Made by a program: the position numbers and the translations under genes. DNA of 64,000 nucleotides from HGM04593 sp045646845 (GTDB taxonomy: Bacteria; Bacteroidota; Bacteroidia; Bacteroidales; Bacteroidaceae), in NCBI GenBank assembly GCA_045646845.1, contig JAZRLO010000001.1, positions 1-64,000 on the forward strand, in the 5' to 3' direction. The notes beneath the pieces were generated by a model. That model was not told the DNA's origin, ran no database searches, and saw nothing but the letters and a program-made list of their open reading frames with translations. Below are positions 36,066 to 44,051 of this stretch, in pieces. Position 1 is the stretch's first letter. Each line of letters opens with the position of its first letter.

Positions 36066-37793
36066 TCAAAAGTTATAAACACTTCCCAAAATCGTATCTC
36101 TAAATGTATTAAATATATTTAGTTTTACCGGTTTGTAGTCAGGTAAACTTTCGAGATACCCAAGTTCGAAAACTAAACGAGGGTCGGTATCCTTGCTGCC
36201 CTTGTTAATCTCTGCTTTATTACCAATTCGAGCTACTCGGATAAGATACAAATCTTTTACGCCCTTACCCTTTATATATGGCATAAAGTAGTAAAGTTTG
36301 TTCAATGCAATCGTTGATGGAAAAGCCTTTGTTTTACCAGTATAATAGATTTTGGTTGGTGCTCCATCCAAGAAATAGTCTTGGTTATCCAACTTTACTA
36401 ATCCAATAAGTAGATGCTTAGTAGGGTCGAGGGTATATGTCTTTTTAGGAGCATTCACAACCAAATCAATCTTTTCGTTTGCGAACAAATCAAACCTAAA
36501 GACTGGTTGTTTGTCTCTTTTTGCGCTAATAGGATTTGAGGAAACTGGTTCCTCGTCATATATAGCACGATATAAACTCTTGCCAATAATCTCAACAATA
36601 CCGCACACAAGGGCATTTCCCATAAGGAATGCTCGTTTACCATCAGAGACTTCAGGGTGATAGGTGTGATTATCAGGGAACATATTGAGTCGTTCCAACT
36701 CTATTGGAATAAGTCTGCGATATCTTCCCGATGGAGTCCGAACAACATGCTTAAAACGAGAAGGTGCAGAGCCGCCTTCTCCTGTAATCATTGTACGAGA
36801 TGGCTTGTCCAGATAATCAGGGAATGCCATACCACCCTCCGAGAACACATACTCATAGCCCTCTTTAGAGATTCGATTTATCTTTTTAGCTCCCTTCTCA
36901 TACTGCCACTTTGGCAATTCTTCATCAGAGATAAAGAAATCTTCGGGAACAAACTCTTCGTCAACTAATATATCTCCCAAAGTTTGTGATGTGCCTTCGT
37001 ATACAAAAGTAGAGTCCACCGAAAGTATCTTGCGGTCAATCATAATTCCGGCAGTCCCAAATGGGCTGTCCTTTTTGTCTTTATTAAAGTTGTCCGAAAC
37101 CTCTTTGATGCTACCTGTTATTTTAAATTGAGAGAGTGTATTTTTCTTTTGTGTGAATGGGAATGATTTAGCCATAACACCATCGTAGGAGAGCCAGTTG
37201 TTCGCCTCTTCGATTTTATTTGCGACAGCCGAATCTTTTCGATAGCCAACGATATATGTTCTACGACGGCGTTGAGGCATACCATACTCTGCTGCATTGA
37301 TAACTCGCCATTCTACAATATAGCCCAAGTCCGACAACGATGCCAATATGATTGCAAAATCACGGCCTCGTTGAGTTGCTGGAGAGTTAATAAGACGGTC
37401 TACATTCTCCAAGAAGATATAGTTTGGACGCTTTTCTCCCTTTTCTTCCAATATTCGATATATCTGCCACCAAAGTACGCCTTTCTTTCCCTCGATTCCA
37501 CCTGAACGGCTCAGTGTTGCTGCAACTGAATAGTCCTGACAAGGAAATCCGCCAACCAACAAGTCGTGGTCGGGAATATCCTTTGTTGCAATAGTACAAA
37601 TGTCGTTGTTGGAGTGGCCGTTGCTACCAAAGCGAGCTCGGTATACTAAAGAGGCATCTTGATGTTTTGTCGATGGCTCCCATTGATTATTCCAGATTGT
37701 TTGGTATGCATCAGAAGCACCCTCCAAGCCAATGCGAAATCCTCCAACACCAGCAAATAACTCTACAACTCGTATATTTTTATTATTTTCCAT
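36066..37793 (-). CDS. DNA (cytosine-5-)-methyltransferase of a type II R-M system
   Basis: The enzyme methylates C5 of cytosine in the recognition site to protect host DNA. Motif I ELFAGVGGFRIGLEG is at residues 11-25, the catalytic Cys85 in GGFPCQDYS (motif IV), motif VI FLENVDRL near 127-134, motif VIII QRRRRTYIVGY at 174-184, and the C-terminal motifs IX-X around ELERLNMFPDN and AFLMGNALV. At 575 residues it is longer than many m5C enzymes, with an extra C-terminal domain of about 150 residues. It overlaps the restriction gene by 11 bp. The Sau3AI-like partner suggests GATC as the target. Confidence 0.93.
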   Translation of the reverse strand: MENNKNIRVVELFAGVGGFRIGLEGASDAYQTIWNNQWEPSTKHQDASLVYRARFGSNGHSNNDICTIATKDIPDHDLLVGGFPCQDYSVAATLSRSGGIEGKKGVLWWQIYRILEEKGEKRPNYIFLENVDRLINSPATQRGRDFAIILASLSDLGYIVEWRVINAAEYGMPQRRRRTYIVGYRKDSAVANKIEEANNWLSYDGVMAKSFPFTQKKNTLSQFKITGSIKEVSDNFNKDKKDSPFGTAGIMIDRKILSVDSTFVYEGTSQTLGDILVDEEFVPEDFFISDEELPKWQYEKGAKKINRISKEGYEYVFSEGGMAFPDYLDKPSRTMITGEGGSAPSRFKHVVRTPSGRYRRLIPIELERLNMFPDNHTYHPEVSDGKRAFLMGNALVCGIVEIIGKSLYRAIYDEEPVSSNPISAKRDKQPVFRFDLFANEKIDLVVNAPKKTYTLDPTKHLLIGLVKLDNQDYFLDGAPTKIYYTGKTKAFPSTIALNKLYYFMPYIKGKGVKDLYLIRVARIGNKAEINKGSKDTDPRLVFELGYLESLPDYKPVKLNIFNTFRDTILGSVYNF

Positions 37794-39183
37794 TTATCTC
37801 TTGTAATCTATTGTCTATAATATTTCGTACATAGTCATTATTAAACCAATAGCAAAATTTCTTTGCATAACCACCATTTATAGTTGGTGCTAAATCTTTT
37901 GATTTTTGTGCCTTTGGTCGTACATGAAATTTCTTTTTATCTTTGCCCTTCCACCAATATTCTTCTGATATATGATTGGCCAATATATTCTCTTTTATGT
38001 GATTCCAATAGCTTTCTGCCCACCTTAAATCACCTTGTGGCATTGTCCAGAAGAAAACATCGTCCAAAGCATAATCTTCTTTGCCTTCGTGCTGTTCCTT
38101 GAAAACTACGAACATAAATCGACTTGAAAATAATTCGTAAAGTCGAGAATCAAACCAATCATCACATTCTGCGACTTCAATGTAGTCTATATTCTCGAAC
38201 GACATAGCTTCCTTAATGCTACCATTTTTCTGTATTCGAATGGTTTTCATTGTTAGTCCAGCCTTGATAAACTCCTCTGAACGATTGATGTTTGCACACT
38301 TATCCGTAGCTGCTATTGCGTTTGCAATCATTGCAAACTTATTTTTTGGATTATGCGACAAATCAACACCCTTTTGAGAGGCAATATCACGATAGTCCTT
38401 ACCAATATACGAAGCAAAGCGCTTCAGTAGAATTTCATCAAAACTATGCTTTGTCAGTTCTTCTTCTGTAACTAACTGTTCTTTTGGTAAAGCAAAATTT
38501 GTTACAGCATTTTCTTTGCTATCCAAAACATACTGCAGGATTGTTCGCATATAAGCCATTTTTAGACTAAATGCCCTACGAGGTGCACCTTCATCCGAAA
38601 ATGGTTGAGTCATAAGACTATCTCCTTTTTGACCTTTTCTACAAGCACCAAGATACATCGTATCTCCTTCTGATAATAAATGCGCCTCGCCTCGTTTGAT
38701 TTTCTCTATGATAGTTTGATAATCTTGACGAATAATCAGCAAATCTTTCTCTGGTAATTTCCATAGGACAGAGAAGATAAATTCTAAATCAAGATTATCG
38801 TGTTCCTTCTTATATAAATAGAACAGTAGAAGCATCAACTGGCATTTAAGATAAAAATGCGAATGCTCGAAATCCTCATTTACGACATCGCAATAATTTA
38901 TCATATTGCACACCAAACGCTCTTTGATAAGGTAGTCGTTGTTCTTTGCTAATTTCAGAGGTGTACACTTCAACTCCATATTTGCTGACGAAAAATCAGC
39001 TTCAGGATTGTTATTCGTCTCCAATAGGAAATATAGATTCTCCACCATTTGACCAATGCTACCCTTGCCTTTCTTCTGTAGATAGTCTTCACGGGCAAAT
39101 GCACGAAGACTTTTGCCTAATAGCCCTTTGCTGTACTCAAATATACTCGCTGCCGAGTGTTTGTCGTAAGGTAAATTTGCCAT
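37783..39183 (-). CDS. Sau3AI-family (MutH-like) type II restriction endonuclease
   Basis: The 466-residue protein has an N-terminal MutH-type nuclease domain: GQMVENLYFLLE with Glu48, Asp63, and Glu70-Leu-Lys72 (MELKCTPLK). The D-x6-ExK spacing equals that of MutH. Sau3AI has the same plan, a catalytic MutH domain plus a second, inactive MutH-like domain, which fits residues about 240-466 here. Sau3AI cuts before GATC, so GATC is the predicted site. It is encoded between a small Xre regulator (5-nt gap) and the overlapping m5C methyltransferase. It is visibly AT-rich compared with the flanking core genes, indicating transfer. Confidence 0.88.
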   Translation of the reverse strand: MANLPYDKHSAASIFEYSKGLLGKSLRAFAREDYLQKKGKGSIGQMVENLYFLLETNNNPEADFSSANMELKCTPLKLAKNNDYLIKERLVCNMINYCDVVNEDFEHSHFYLKCQLMLLLFYLYKKEHDNLDLEFIFSVLWKLPEKDLLIIRQDYQTIIEKIKRGEAHLLSEGDTMYLGACRKGQKGDSLMTQPFSDEGAPRRAFSLKMAYMRTILQYVLDSKENAVTNFALPKEQLVTEEELTKHSFDEILLKRFASYIGKDYRDIASQKGVDLSHNPKNKFAMIANAIAATDKCANINRSEEFIKAGLTMKTIRIQKNGSIKEAMSFENIDYIEVAECDDWFDSRLYELFSSRFMFVVFKEQHEGKEDYALDDVFFWTMPQGDLRWAESYWNHIKENILANHISEEYWWKGKDKKKFHVRPKAQKSKDLAPTINGGYAKKFCYWFNNDYVRNIIDNRLQEINGK

Positions 39184-39188
39184 ATCGA

Positions 39189-39377
39189 CTATTTATTAGC
39201 TATTAAATCTTTAGGCTCTACTTGAAGAATCTTGGCGATTTCGAAGAGTTGTTCGAGACTCGGTTGGCGGCGATTGCATGCATAGGCATTGACAATACTG
39301 AAACTCTTGCCGAGTTGTTCGGCAAGCCAAGTCTGTTTAATTCCTTTTGCTTCAAGGACTTCCTTTATTCTGTTCAT
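39189..39377 (-). CDS. Xre-family controller (C) protein of the R-M system
   Basis: The small protein (62 residues from the ATG at 39377) is one helix-turn-helix domain: KQTWLAEQLGKSFSIVNAYACNRRQPSLEQLFEIAKIL. Position and size match C proteins that time restriction and modification gene expression after the system enters a new cell. It is first in the operon. The frame is open 8 codons further to 39401, but MNRIKEVLEAKGIKQTWLA is the natural domain start. Short palindromes lie just upstream and could be its operators. Confidence 0.85.
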   Translation of the reverse strand: MNRIKEVLEAKGIKQTWLAEQLGKSFSIVNAYACNRRQPSLEQLFEIAKILQVEPKDLIANK

Positions 39378-39408
39378 ATATATTGTGTTATTTATTCGCA
39401 ATAATTTG

Positions 39409-39435
39409 TCATAAAGATATGAAATAGTTTGCTAT
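39409..39435. promoter_or_regulatory. Candidate operator palindromes for the C protein
   Basis: TCATA-AAGA-TATGA (39409-39422) and ATAG-TTTG-CTAT (39424-39435) lie 32-58 nt upstream of the regulator start. On the minus strand the first contains TATCTTTA, a one-mismatch -7 element. They could be C-box operators overlapping the promoter. The symmetry is short, so this is tentative. Confidence 0.35.
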
Positions 39436-39498
39436 AACCATAATAAATGATAAACAAATGCATTTCATTTAAAATTTCAAAAATATTAGCCCCCCTAC

Positions 39499-39545
39499 GA
39501 AGCAATTAAACAACCTATTCGCATCAAAATGTGACGCGAATAAGT
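39499..39545. repeat. 47-nt repeat upstream of the Fic gene
   Basis: This stretch matches 40747-40793, downstream of the Fic gene, at 35 of 47 positions in direct orientation. Each copy contains an imperfect palindrome: ATTCGC(A/G)TCA, a short spacer and TGA(C/T)G(C/T)GAAT. The copies bracket the Fic gene and its promoter. Confidence 0.55.
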
Positions 39546-39560
39546 TGTTTTTTCGCGTCA
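39532..39560. promoter_or_regulatory. Inverted repeat over the Fic promoter, candidate operator
   Basis: TGACGCGAA (39532-39540) and its complement TTCGCGTCA (39552-39560) form a perfect 9-bp inverted repeat with an 11-nt spacer. It covers the -33 element of the Fic promoter, so a bound protein would block transcription. Confidence 0.5.
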
Positions 39561-39574
39561 TTGCGTTATCTTTG
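39545..39574 (+). promoter_or_regulatory. Promoter of the Fic gene
   Basis: A -33 TTG at 39545-39547, a 19-nt spacer and a perfect -7 TATCTTTG at 39567-39574 lie 19 nt upstream of the ATG at 39593. Confidence 0.6.
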
Positions 39575-39592
39575 CACAAAAATTGGGCAGTT

Positions 39593-40702
39593 ATGAGGGC
39601 ACTTTATATATGGCAGCAGCCCACTTGGGCAGGGTTCAAATGGGACAATGGGAGGCTGATGACTCTTCTTGCCGAGGTGCGCAATCTCGAAGGGCGCGTC
39701 ATGGGGCTTATGGAAGGTGTCGGGTTCAATGTACAGAATGCCACCTCGCTCAATGTGATGGTGGAGGATGTGTTGCGCTCATCGGAGATAGAGGGTGAGT
39801 TGCTAAATGCCGACAAGGTGCGTTCGTCAATCGCCAGGCATTTGGGAATAGAGACCGAGGGCTTGCCCCATCCGGACCACTACACCGAGGGCGTTGTGCA
39901 GGTGATGCTCGATGCCGTGCGGAACAGCGACAAGCCACTGACCACGGAGCGTCTTTTCAATTGGCACGCAGCCCTGTTCCCTACAGGTCGCAGCGGAATA
40001 CACCCCATAACCGTAGCGGCATATCGTGTGGGGGCAGAACCCATGCTGGTGGTGTCGGGTGCAATGGGCAGGGAAAAGGTGCATTATGAGGCCCCTGCGT
40101 CGGTGGATGTGCCTGCTATGATGGATGAATTTCTGTCTTGGGTAAACAATAGGCAGAACATAGACCCGATACTGAAAGCTGCAATAGCACACCTTTGGTT
40201 TGTAGCAATCCACCCGTTCGATGATGGCAATGGCCGTATAACCCGCACGATAACCGATTTGCTCCTGGCAAAGGCTGACGGCATGCCGCATCGTTTCTAC
40301 AGCATGTCGGCCGAGATATTGCGTGAGCGTAAAGTTTACTACGAGGTTTTGGAGAAAACCACTACCGGCACAATGGATATAACCTTGTGGCTTGAGTGGT
40401 TCTTGCAGACTCTCAAGAATGCTATAATGCGTTCAGAGGCAACGGTGAAACGGGTGGTTGCCAAGGCTTCATTCTGGCAACAGAACCGCGAGGTTGCAAT
40501 GAATGAGCGACAGGTAAAAGTTGTCAACAAACTGTGGGATGGCTTTGAGGGAAAACTCACTACCTCAAAATGGGCTAAGATTGCCAAGACATCACAAGCG
40601 ACAGCCTTGCGCGATATAACTGATCTTGTTGATAAAGGCGTGCTTGTAGTTGCCGGCGAGGGTGGTAGAAGTACCAATTATCTGCTTAAAGCAGGTTTGT
40701 AA
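39593..40702 (+). CDS. Fic family protein with DUF4172 and winged-helix domains
   Basis: Fic proteins usually transfer AMP to hydroxyl groups of target proteins. The 369-residue product has an N-terminal DUF4172-type domain (MRALYIWQQPTWAGFKWD), an inhibitory helix with the SxxxEG motif at Ser63-Gly68 (class II self-inhibited Fic), the complete active-site motif HPFDDGNGRITR at 207-218, and a C-terminal winged helix (about 305-369). I took the ATG at 39593 instead of the longer frame from 39545 because the promoter lies between them. All catalytic residues are present. The repeats on both sides suggest it moved or is self-regulated. Its target is unknown. Confidence 0.9.
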   Translation: MRALYIWQQPTWAGFKWDNGRLMTLLAEVRNLEGRVMGLMEGVGFNVQNATSLNVMVEDVLRSSEIEGELLNADKVRSSIARHLGIETEGLPHPDHYTEGVVQVMLDAVRNSDKPLTTERLFNWHAALFPTGRSGIHPITVAAYRVGAEPMLVVSGAMGREKVHYEAPASVDVPAMMDEFLSWVNNRQNIDPILKAAIAHLWFVAIHPFDDGNGRITRTITDLLLAKADGMPHRFYSMSAEILRERKVYYEVLEKTTTGTMDITLWLEWFLQTLKNAIMRSEATVKRVVAKASFWQQNREVAMNERQVKVVNKLWDGFEGKLTTSKWAKIAKTSQATALRDITDLVDKGVLVVAGEGGRSTNYLLKAGL

Positions 40703-40746
40703 ATAATCTCTTTATCGCTTCACCAATACATAACTTTCGCCCCAAT

Positions 40747-40793
40747 AAAGCGATTACACTGTTTATTCGCGTCATAATTTGATGTGAATAAGT
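40747..40793. repeat. 47-nt repeat downstream of the Fic gene
   Basis: Direct-orientation partner of 39499-39545 (35 of 47 positions). It starts 44 nt after the Fic stop and carries the same ATTCGCGTCA...TGTGAAT palindrome. Confidence 0.55.
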
Positions 40794-40799
40794 GGCAAT

Positions 40800-40860
40800 T
40801 ATACCCCATCGGGTGTAAAACAAAGCATGAATAGCAAAATTATACCCGAAAGGGTACAAT
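40800..40860. repeat. Two TATACCC...GGGT palindromes in a gene-free stretch
   Basis: TATACCCCATCGGGTGTA (40800-40816) and ATTATACCCGAAAGGGTACA (from 40839) are similar palindromes 22 nt apart. Such paired palindromes look like operators of toxin-antitoxin type regulators, but no gene follows. The remaining sequence from 40861 to 41149 shows no supported gene and may be the scar of a lost module. Confidence 0.4.
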
Positions 40861-41149
40861 GAGGCTTTATCTTGTTTTACAGCATTAATTTGCATGCTTG
40901 ATGTTTACCCTCAGAATTTTGCGTTGAGCCGGAGATATCAAAAAGTTGCCTTGATTTCCCGTTTGCTCCACCGTTTGCTCTGCCAAAGGCGGTCGTGAAC
41001 AAACAACAATATAAATATAAGTTTAAATCTTTGCAAAGATATGGGTTTCAATAAATTACAAAGGTTTTATCACCCGAAATGTCCACCCTGCCTGAACAAA
41101 CAACAATACAAATAATCAAAACAAACAATCAAATGAAAGCATTAAAACA

Positions 41150-41177
41150 AAAAAGAGACCTTCAAAGGTCTCTTTTT
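41150..41177 (-). terminator. Terminator of tRNA-Phe
   Basis: A perfect 13-bp stem (AAAAAGAGACCTT at 41150-41162 with AAGGTCTCTTTTT at 41165-41177) ends in a T-run when read on the minus strand, directly after the tRNA 3' end. Confidence 0.75.
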
Positions 41178-41179
41178 TG

Positions 41180-41252
41180 TGGTGCCACCAGGAATCGAAC
41201 CGGGGACACAAGGATTTTCAGTCCTTTGCTCTACCAACTGAGCTATGGCACC
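41180..41252 (-). tRNA. tRNA-Phe (GAA anticodon)
   Basis: The minus strand folds with acceptor GGTGCCA/TGGCACC, anticodon stem AAGGA/TCCTT and loop CTGAAAA giving anticodon GAA, and T arm CCCGG-TTCGATT-CCTGG. CCA is not encoded. The terminator follows at once and a promoter lies upstream. Confidence 0.94.
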
Positions 41253-41268
41253 GTTGCTTTTGCGAGTG

Positions 41269-41299
41269 CAAAGGTAGGATAAATTTTTTGTTTGTGCAA
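41269..41299 (-). promoter_or_regulatory. Promoter of tRNA-Phe
   Basis: The minus strand has -33 TTG (41299-41297), a 20-nt spacer and -7 TACCTTTG (41276-41269), 16 nt before the tRNA 5' end. Confidence 0.65.
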
Positions 41300-41409
41300 G
41301 TTCTCATGCAAAAATCTTCAAAAAATCTTCAAAAAAAGCGTTTGGCTCCGTTTTGGTAGATATAATTTGTGCCTGTTGGGGGTGTTGAGTGAAAAAATGG
41401 CCGATTTAT

Positions 41410-41440
41410 TTTGTTCTGAATTCAACTTGCATTATCTTTG
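41410..41440 (+). promoter_or_regulatory. Promoter of tRNA-Pro
   Basis: A -33 TTTG at 41410-41413, a 19-nt spacer and a perfect -7 TATCTTTG at 41433-41440 lie 17 nt upstream of the tRNA 5' end. Confidence 0.7.
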
Positions 41441-41457
41441 CATCACTTAAAAAGTGA

Positions 41458-41530
41458 CGGAATGTAGCGCAGTTGGTAGCGCACTACGTTCGGGACGTAG
41501 GGGTCGGGCGTTCGAGTCGCCTCATTCCGA
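41458..41530 (+). tRNA. tRNA-Pro (CGG anticodon)
   Basis: The fold has acceptor CGGAATG/CATTCCG, anticodon stem CTACG/CGTAG with loop TTCGGGA giving anticodon CGG, and T arm GGGCG-TTCGAGT-CGCCT. The C1-G72 pair is typical of bacterial proline tRNA. CCA is not encoded. Confidence 0.94.
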
Positions 41531-41531
41531 C

Positions 41532-41569
41532 ACACAGAAGGAGAGTTGCATGCAACTCTCCTTCTGTGT
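41532..41569. terminator. 38-bp palindrome, bidirectional terminator
   Basis: A perfect palindrome (left arm ACACAGAAGGAGAGTTGCA) begins 2 nt after tRNA-Pro and ends 19 nt before the stop codon of the convergent WG-repeat gene, so it can end both transcripts. Confidence 0.65.
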
Positions 41570-41587
41570 TCATATACAATTCCCTGT

Positions 41588-42913
41588 TTATCTCTTTATA
41601 TATTCTTTGCCTTTTTTGTCTATGTAGAAGTATATACCGTTCTTTCCTACATATACGATACCGTTGTTGAACGAATTGACTGTTCCGTCCATTTCGTCGG
41701 TAACAACGTTGTAATTGAACGGGATAACAACTTTTCCTGTAGCGTCAATGAAACCCCATTTGCCATTCGCTGCGCATACGGCTGCCAGCCCTTCGCTGAA
41801 TCTTTCGGCTTGGCTGTACTTGCATGGTACGACTTCCTTTCCGGTCTTGTCTATGTAACCGTATTTGCCGGTTTGCCAGTCGCCCTTGCGTACGGCAGCC
41901 AGCCTGTCACATATTTCGTCTGCATAGTCATATTTGAACGGTGCAACAGTTCTACCTGTCTTGTCAATATATCCCCACTTGCCGTTCAACTGAACGGGTG
42001 CTATGCCCTCTTTGAAGTTATATGCCTCCTGATATTTGCACGGTATGACTGTTTTTCCGCTCTTGTCAACGAAGCCCCATTTGCCGTTAAGCTTCACAGC
42101 TGCCAGTCCTTCGGAGAAACCGTTTGTTTGCTGATATTTGCATGGTATTATCTCTTTTCCTGTTGTGTCCGCTATTCCCCATTTACCGGTTTCCCAATTG
42201 CCTTTGCGTACATCGACAGCTCCTTCATTGATGAACCCTACATAATCGTATCTGCATGGTATGACTGTTTTTCCTGTCTTGTCAATGAAGCCCCATTTGC
42301 CGTTCTGAATAATTTTTGCGAACCCGTTGTGGAAACTACCGGCATATTTGTAGCGGAACGGAATAACTGTCTTTCCGGTCTTGTCGATGAATCCGAATTT
42401 GCCGTTGAGTACTACGGCTGCCAGTCCCTCGGAAAATGTAACTGAGTAATAAAACTCCTCCCCTAATTCCATGTAGCCGGGTTCTTCGTACTTGCATGGG
42501 ATGACTTCTCTTCCTTTGGTGTCGATGAAACCGTATTTCCCGTTCTTGCTAACGGGTAGCATCCCTTCCGATATCGTGTATATCCAGTCGTATTGTCCGT
42601 TGACGGCAGTCTGTTTGCCTTGCTTGTCTATTATGAACCGGGTGTTTCCCGAATTGAATAGTGCGATACCTTCATTGAACGGTTCTACATAGTCGTACTT
42701 GCATGGGACTATTACCTTTCCGCTTCTGTCGGCGTATCCCCATTTGCCGTTTCTGTCGCAGATAGGTACCGGTGATAGCTCTTCTTCCACAGCTGCCTGT
42801 GCGACTGCCGCGCTACTGTTGTTATTGATGCGATTCTGAGCTGTGCTCTCGGCTGTTGTAAAGCTTGCTGTTAGTACAAGCAATGCGATACATGAAGTTT
42901 TTCTGATTTTCAT
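41588..42913 (-). CDS. Secreted WG-repeat protein
   Basis: The 441-residue protein has a signal peptide ending near ESTAQ and then about nine WG repeats across its length (cores such as KWGFIDKTGKTVIPCKY, KYGFIDTKGREVIP and KFGFIDKTGK). WG-repeat proteins form beta-rich solenoid or propeller-like structures of mostly unknown role. It starts 6 nt after the acyltransferase gene stop, so they form one transcription unit. The high identity between repeats suggests recent repeat duplication or exchange. Confidence 0.88.
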   Translation of the reverse strand: MKIRKTSCIALLVLTASFTTAESTAQNRINNNSSAAVAQAAVEEELSPVPICDRNGKWGYADRSGKVIVPCKYDYVEPFNEGIALFNSGNTRFIIDKQGKQTAVNGQYDWIYTISEGMLPVSKNGKYGFIDTKGREVIPCKYEEPGYMELGEEFYYSVTFSEGLAAVVLNGKFGFIDKTGKTVIPFRYKYAGSFHNGFAKIIQNGKWGFIDKTGKTVIPCRYDYVGFINEGAVDVRKGNWETGKWGIADTTGKEIIPCKYQQTNGFSEGLAAVKLNGKWGFVDKSGKTVIPCKYQEAYNFKEGIAPVQLNGKWGYIDKTGRTVAPFKYDYADEICDRLAAVRKGDWQTGKYGYIDKTGKEVVPCKYSQAERFSEGLAAVCAANGKWGFIDATGKVVIPFNYNVVTDEMDGTVNSFNNGIVYVGKNGIYFYIDKKGKEYIKR

Positions 42914-42919
42914 GATGAC

Positions 42920-43954
42920 TTATTTGTTATGGTTATTAATGTGTATCTCTTTGGTGTCTCTGCTCTTTCTTGCCGGGAAGAGCTTTGCTGCAAGTCTGCT
43001 TATGCCCCATGCTATGGGGATGAGCAGCAGGGTGGTTACGGCTACGGCGACGTTGTGGTTGTCGATGATTCTCCCAACGTAGCGTAGCGGTACGTTATAT
43101 ATATGAAGCATATAAAGTTCCAGTGTTATAGTGCCGATAAAGGCGAGTGTTCCCGTGATGCGTATCTTCTGCATGGTCCAGGCAAAGAGTGCCATCAGCG
43201 CAGGGAGCGCCAGCATGAAACTGTATTGGGCGAGCCCGGCCGACAGTGCTCCGTTCCTCATCGGGTGTGCAATGTAATGATATACGCCTATGGCTCCAAT
43301 GACTGCCGACAGGGATACGAGGCATGCAGTCATTCTGTTCTGCAATGCTTCTTGCCGGTATATGCGGTAAAGGAATATTCCTGCGATGAATACCGGTAGC
43401 CTGAAGTACGAGAGAAACATACGGTCGTTTACATGATAATATGCCAAAAGTACTCCTGCAATCATAGCTATTGCCAGCAGCGTTGCCAAGCGTCTGTTGT
43501 TCTGTCTGTAGAAGAACGGGAACATGACGTAGAACAGCAACAATGTGGGGACGTACCATTCGTAGTAATAGATTCCGAACGGTTCATTGTGGAAGAACCA
43601 CCAACCTGCACCGCTGTAGTAGCATAAGTATTGCAGTATGCTGTGCGGATAGTTCCCGCCCTCGAGCATGTTCACCAGCAGAAGTACGGTCAAGAGCAAC
43701 CACCATAAGGGGATTATCCTTAGCACCCGCTTTTTGTAGAATGCGGAGATGTTCTGCTCCTTCTCGAACGAGAAACAGAGCCCGAAACTGCTCAGCATAA
43801 GGAATACGTCCACGCCCAGATATCCGTTACGGAAGAAGGGACGCAATGGCGTGTCGAAGAGGAAAGAGTAGTGGAACCCGATGATCCAAAGTATGGCGAA
43901 TCCCATGAGTGCGGCTCTTCCCTTGCTGATGTTCTCGATTCCTTTTTTTAGCAT
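42920..43954 (-). CDS. Acyltransferase family 3 (OafA-like) membrane protein
   Basis: The 344-residue product is a multi-pass membrane O-acyltransferase that typically acetylates surface sugars. Landmarks are the N-terminal FAILWIIGFHYSF with the conserved His, the NGYLGVDVFLMLSSFGLCFS segment and the RVLRIIPLWWLL helix. The frame is open upstream to 44029, but MLKKGIENISKGRAALMGF at 43954 is the usual start for the family. It is co-transcribed with the WG-repeat gene. The substrate is unknown. Confidence 0.87.
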   Translation of the reverse strand: MLKKGIENISKGRAALMGFAILWIIGFHYSFLFDTPLRPFFRNGYLGVDVFLMLSSFGLCFSFEKEQNISAFYKKRVLRIIPLWWLLLTVLLLVNMLEGGNYPHSILQYLCYYSGAGWWFFHNEPFGIYYYEWYVPTLLLFYVMFPFFYRQNNRRLATLLAIAMIAGVLLAYYHVNDRMFLSYFRLPVFIAGIFLYRIYRQEALQNRMTACLVSLSAVIGAIGVYHYIAHPMRNGALSAGLAQYSFMLALPALMALFAWTMQKIRITGTLAFIGTITLELYMLHIYNVPLRYVGRIIDNHNVAVAVTTLLLIPIAWGISRLAAKLFPARKSRDTKEIHINNHNK

Positions 43955-43983
43955 GTGTAATGATGTTCGGTGTTCTGTAGCTC

Positions 43984-43991
43984 CAAAGGTA
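43984..43991 (-). promoter_or_regulatory. Candidate -7 element for the acyltransferase/WG-repeat operon
   Basis: On the minus strand TACCTTTG matches TAnnTTTG, 29 nt upstream of the ATG at 43954. No -33 TTG occurs at the standard spacing. Confidence 0.4.
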
Positions 43992-44051
43992 ATGAAATGT
44001 GCCAAAAAATGAGTATCTTCGCACTCCAAAACTTAAATTAATAAAAAATAT

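Noticed and set aside
41079..41359. Short open frames over the tRNA-Phe gene
   Set aside because: They run through the tRNA sequence and its terminator, have no family match and no start context. They are chance frames.
30600..41530. Integrative element with integrase and att sites
   Set aside because: No integrase, relaxase or transposase frame is present and I could not find a duplicated tRNA end, so only 'island' is claimed.
41546..42445. 299-codon plus-strand frame opposite the WG-repeat gene
   Set aside because: It mirrors the repetitive WG codons on the other strand, which keep it open. It begins within the terminator palindrome and has no real motif.
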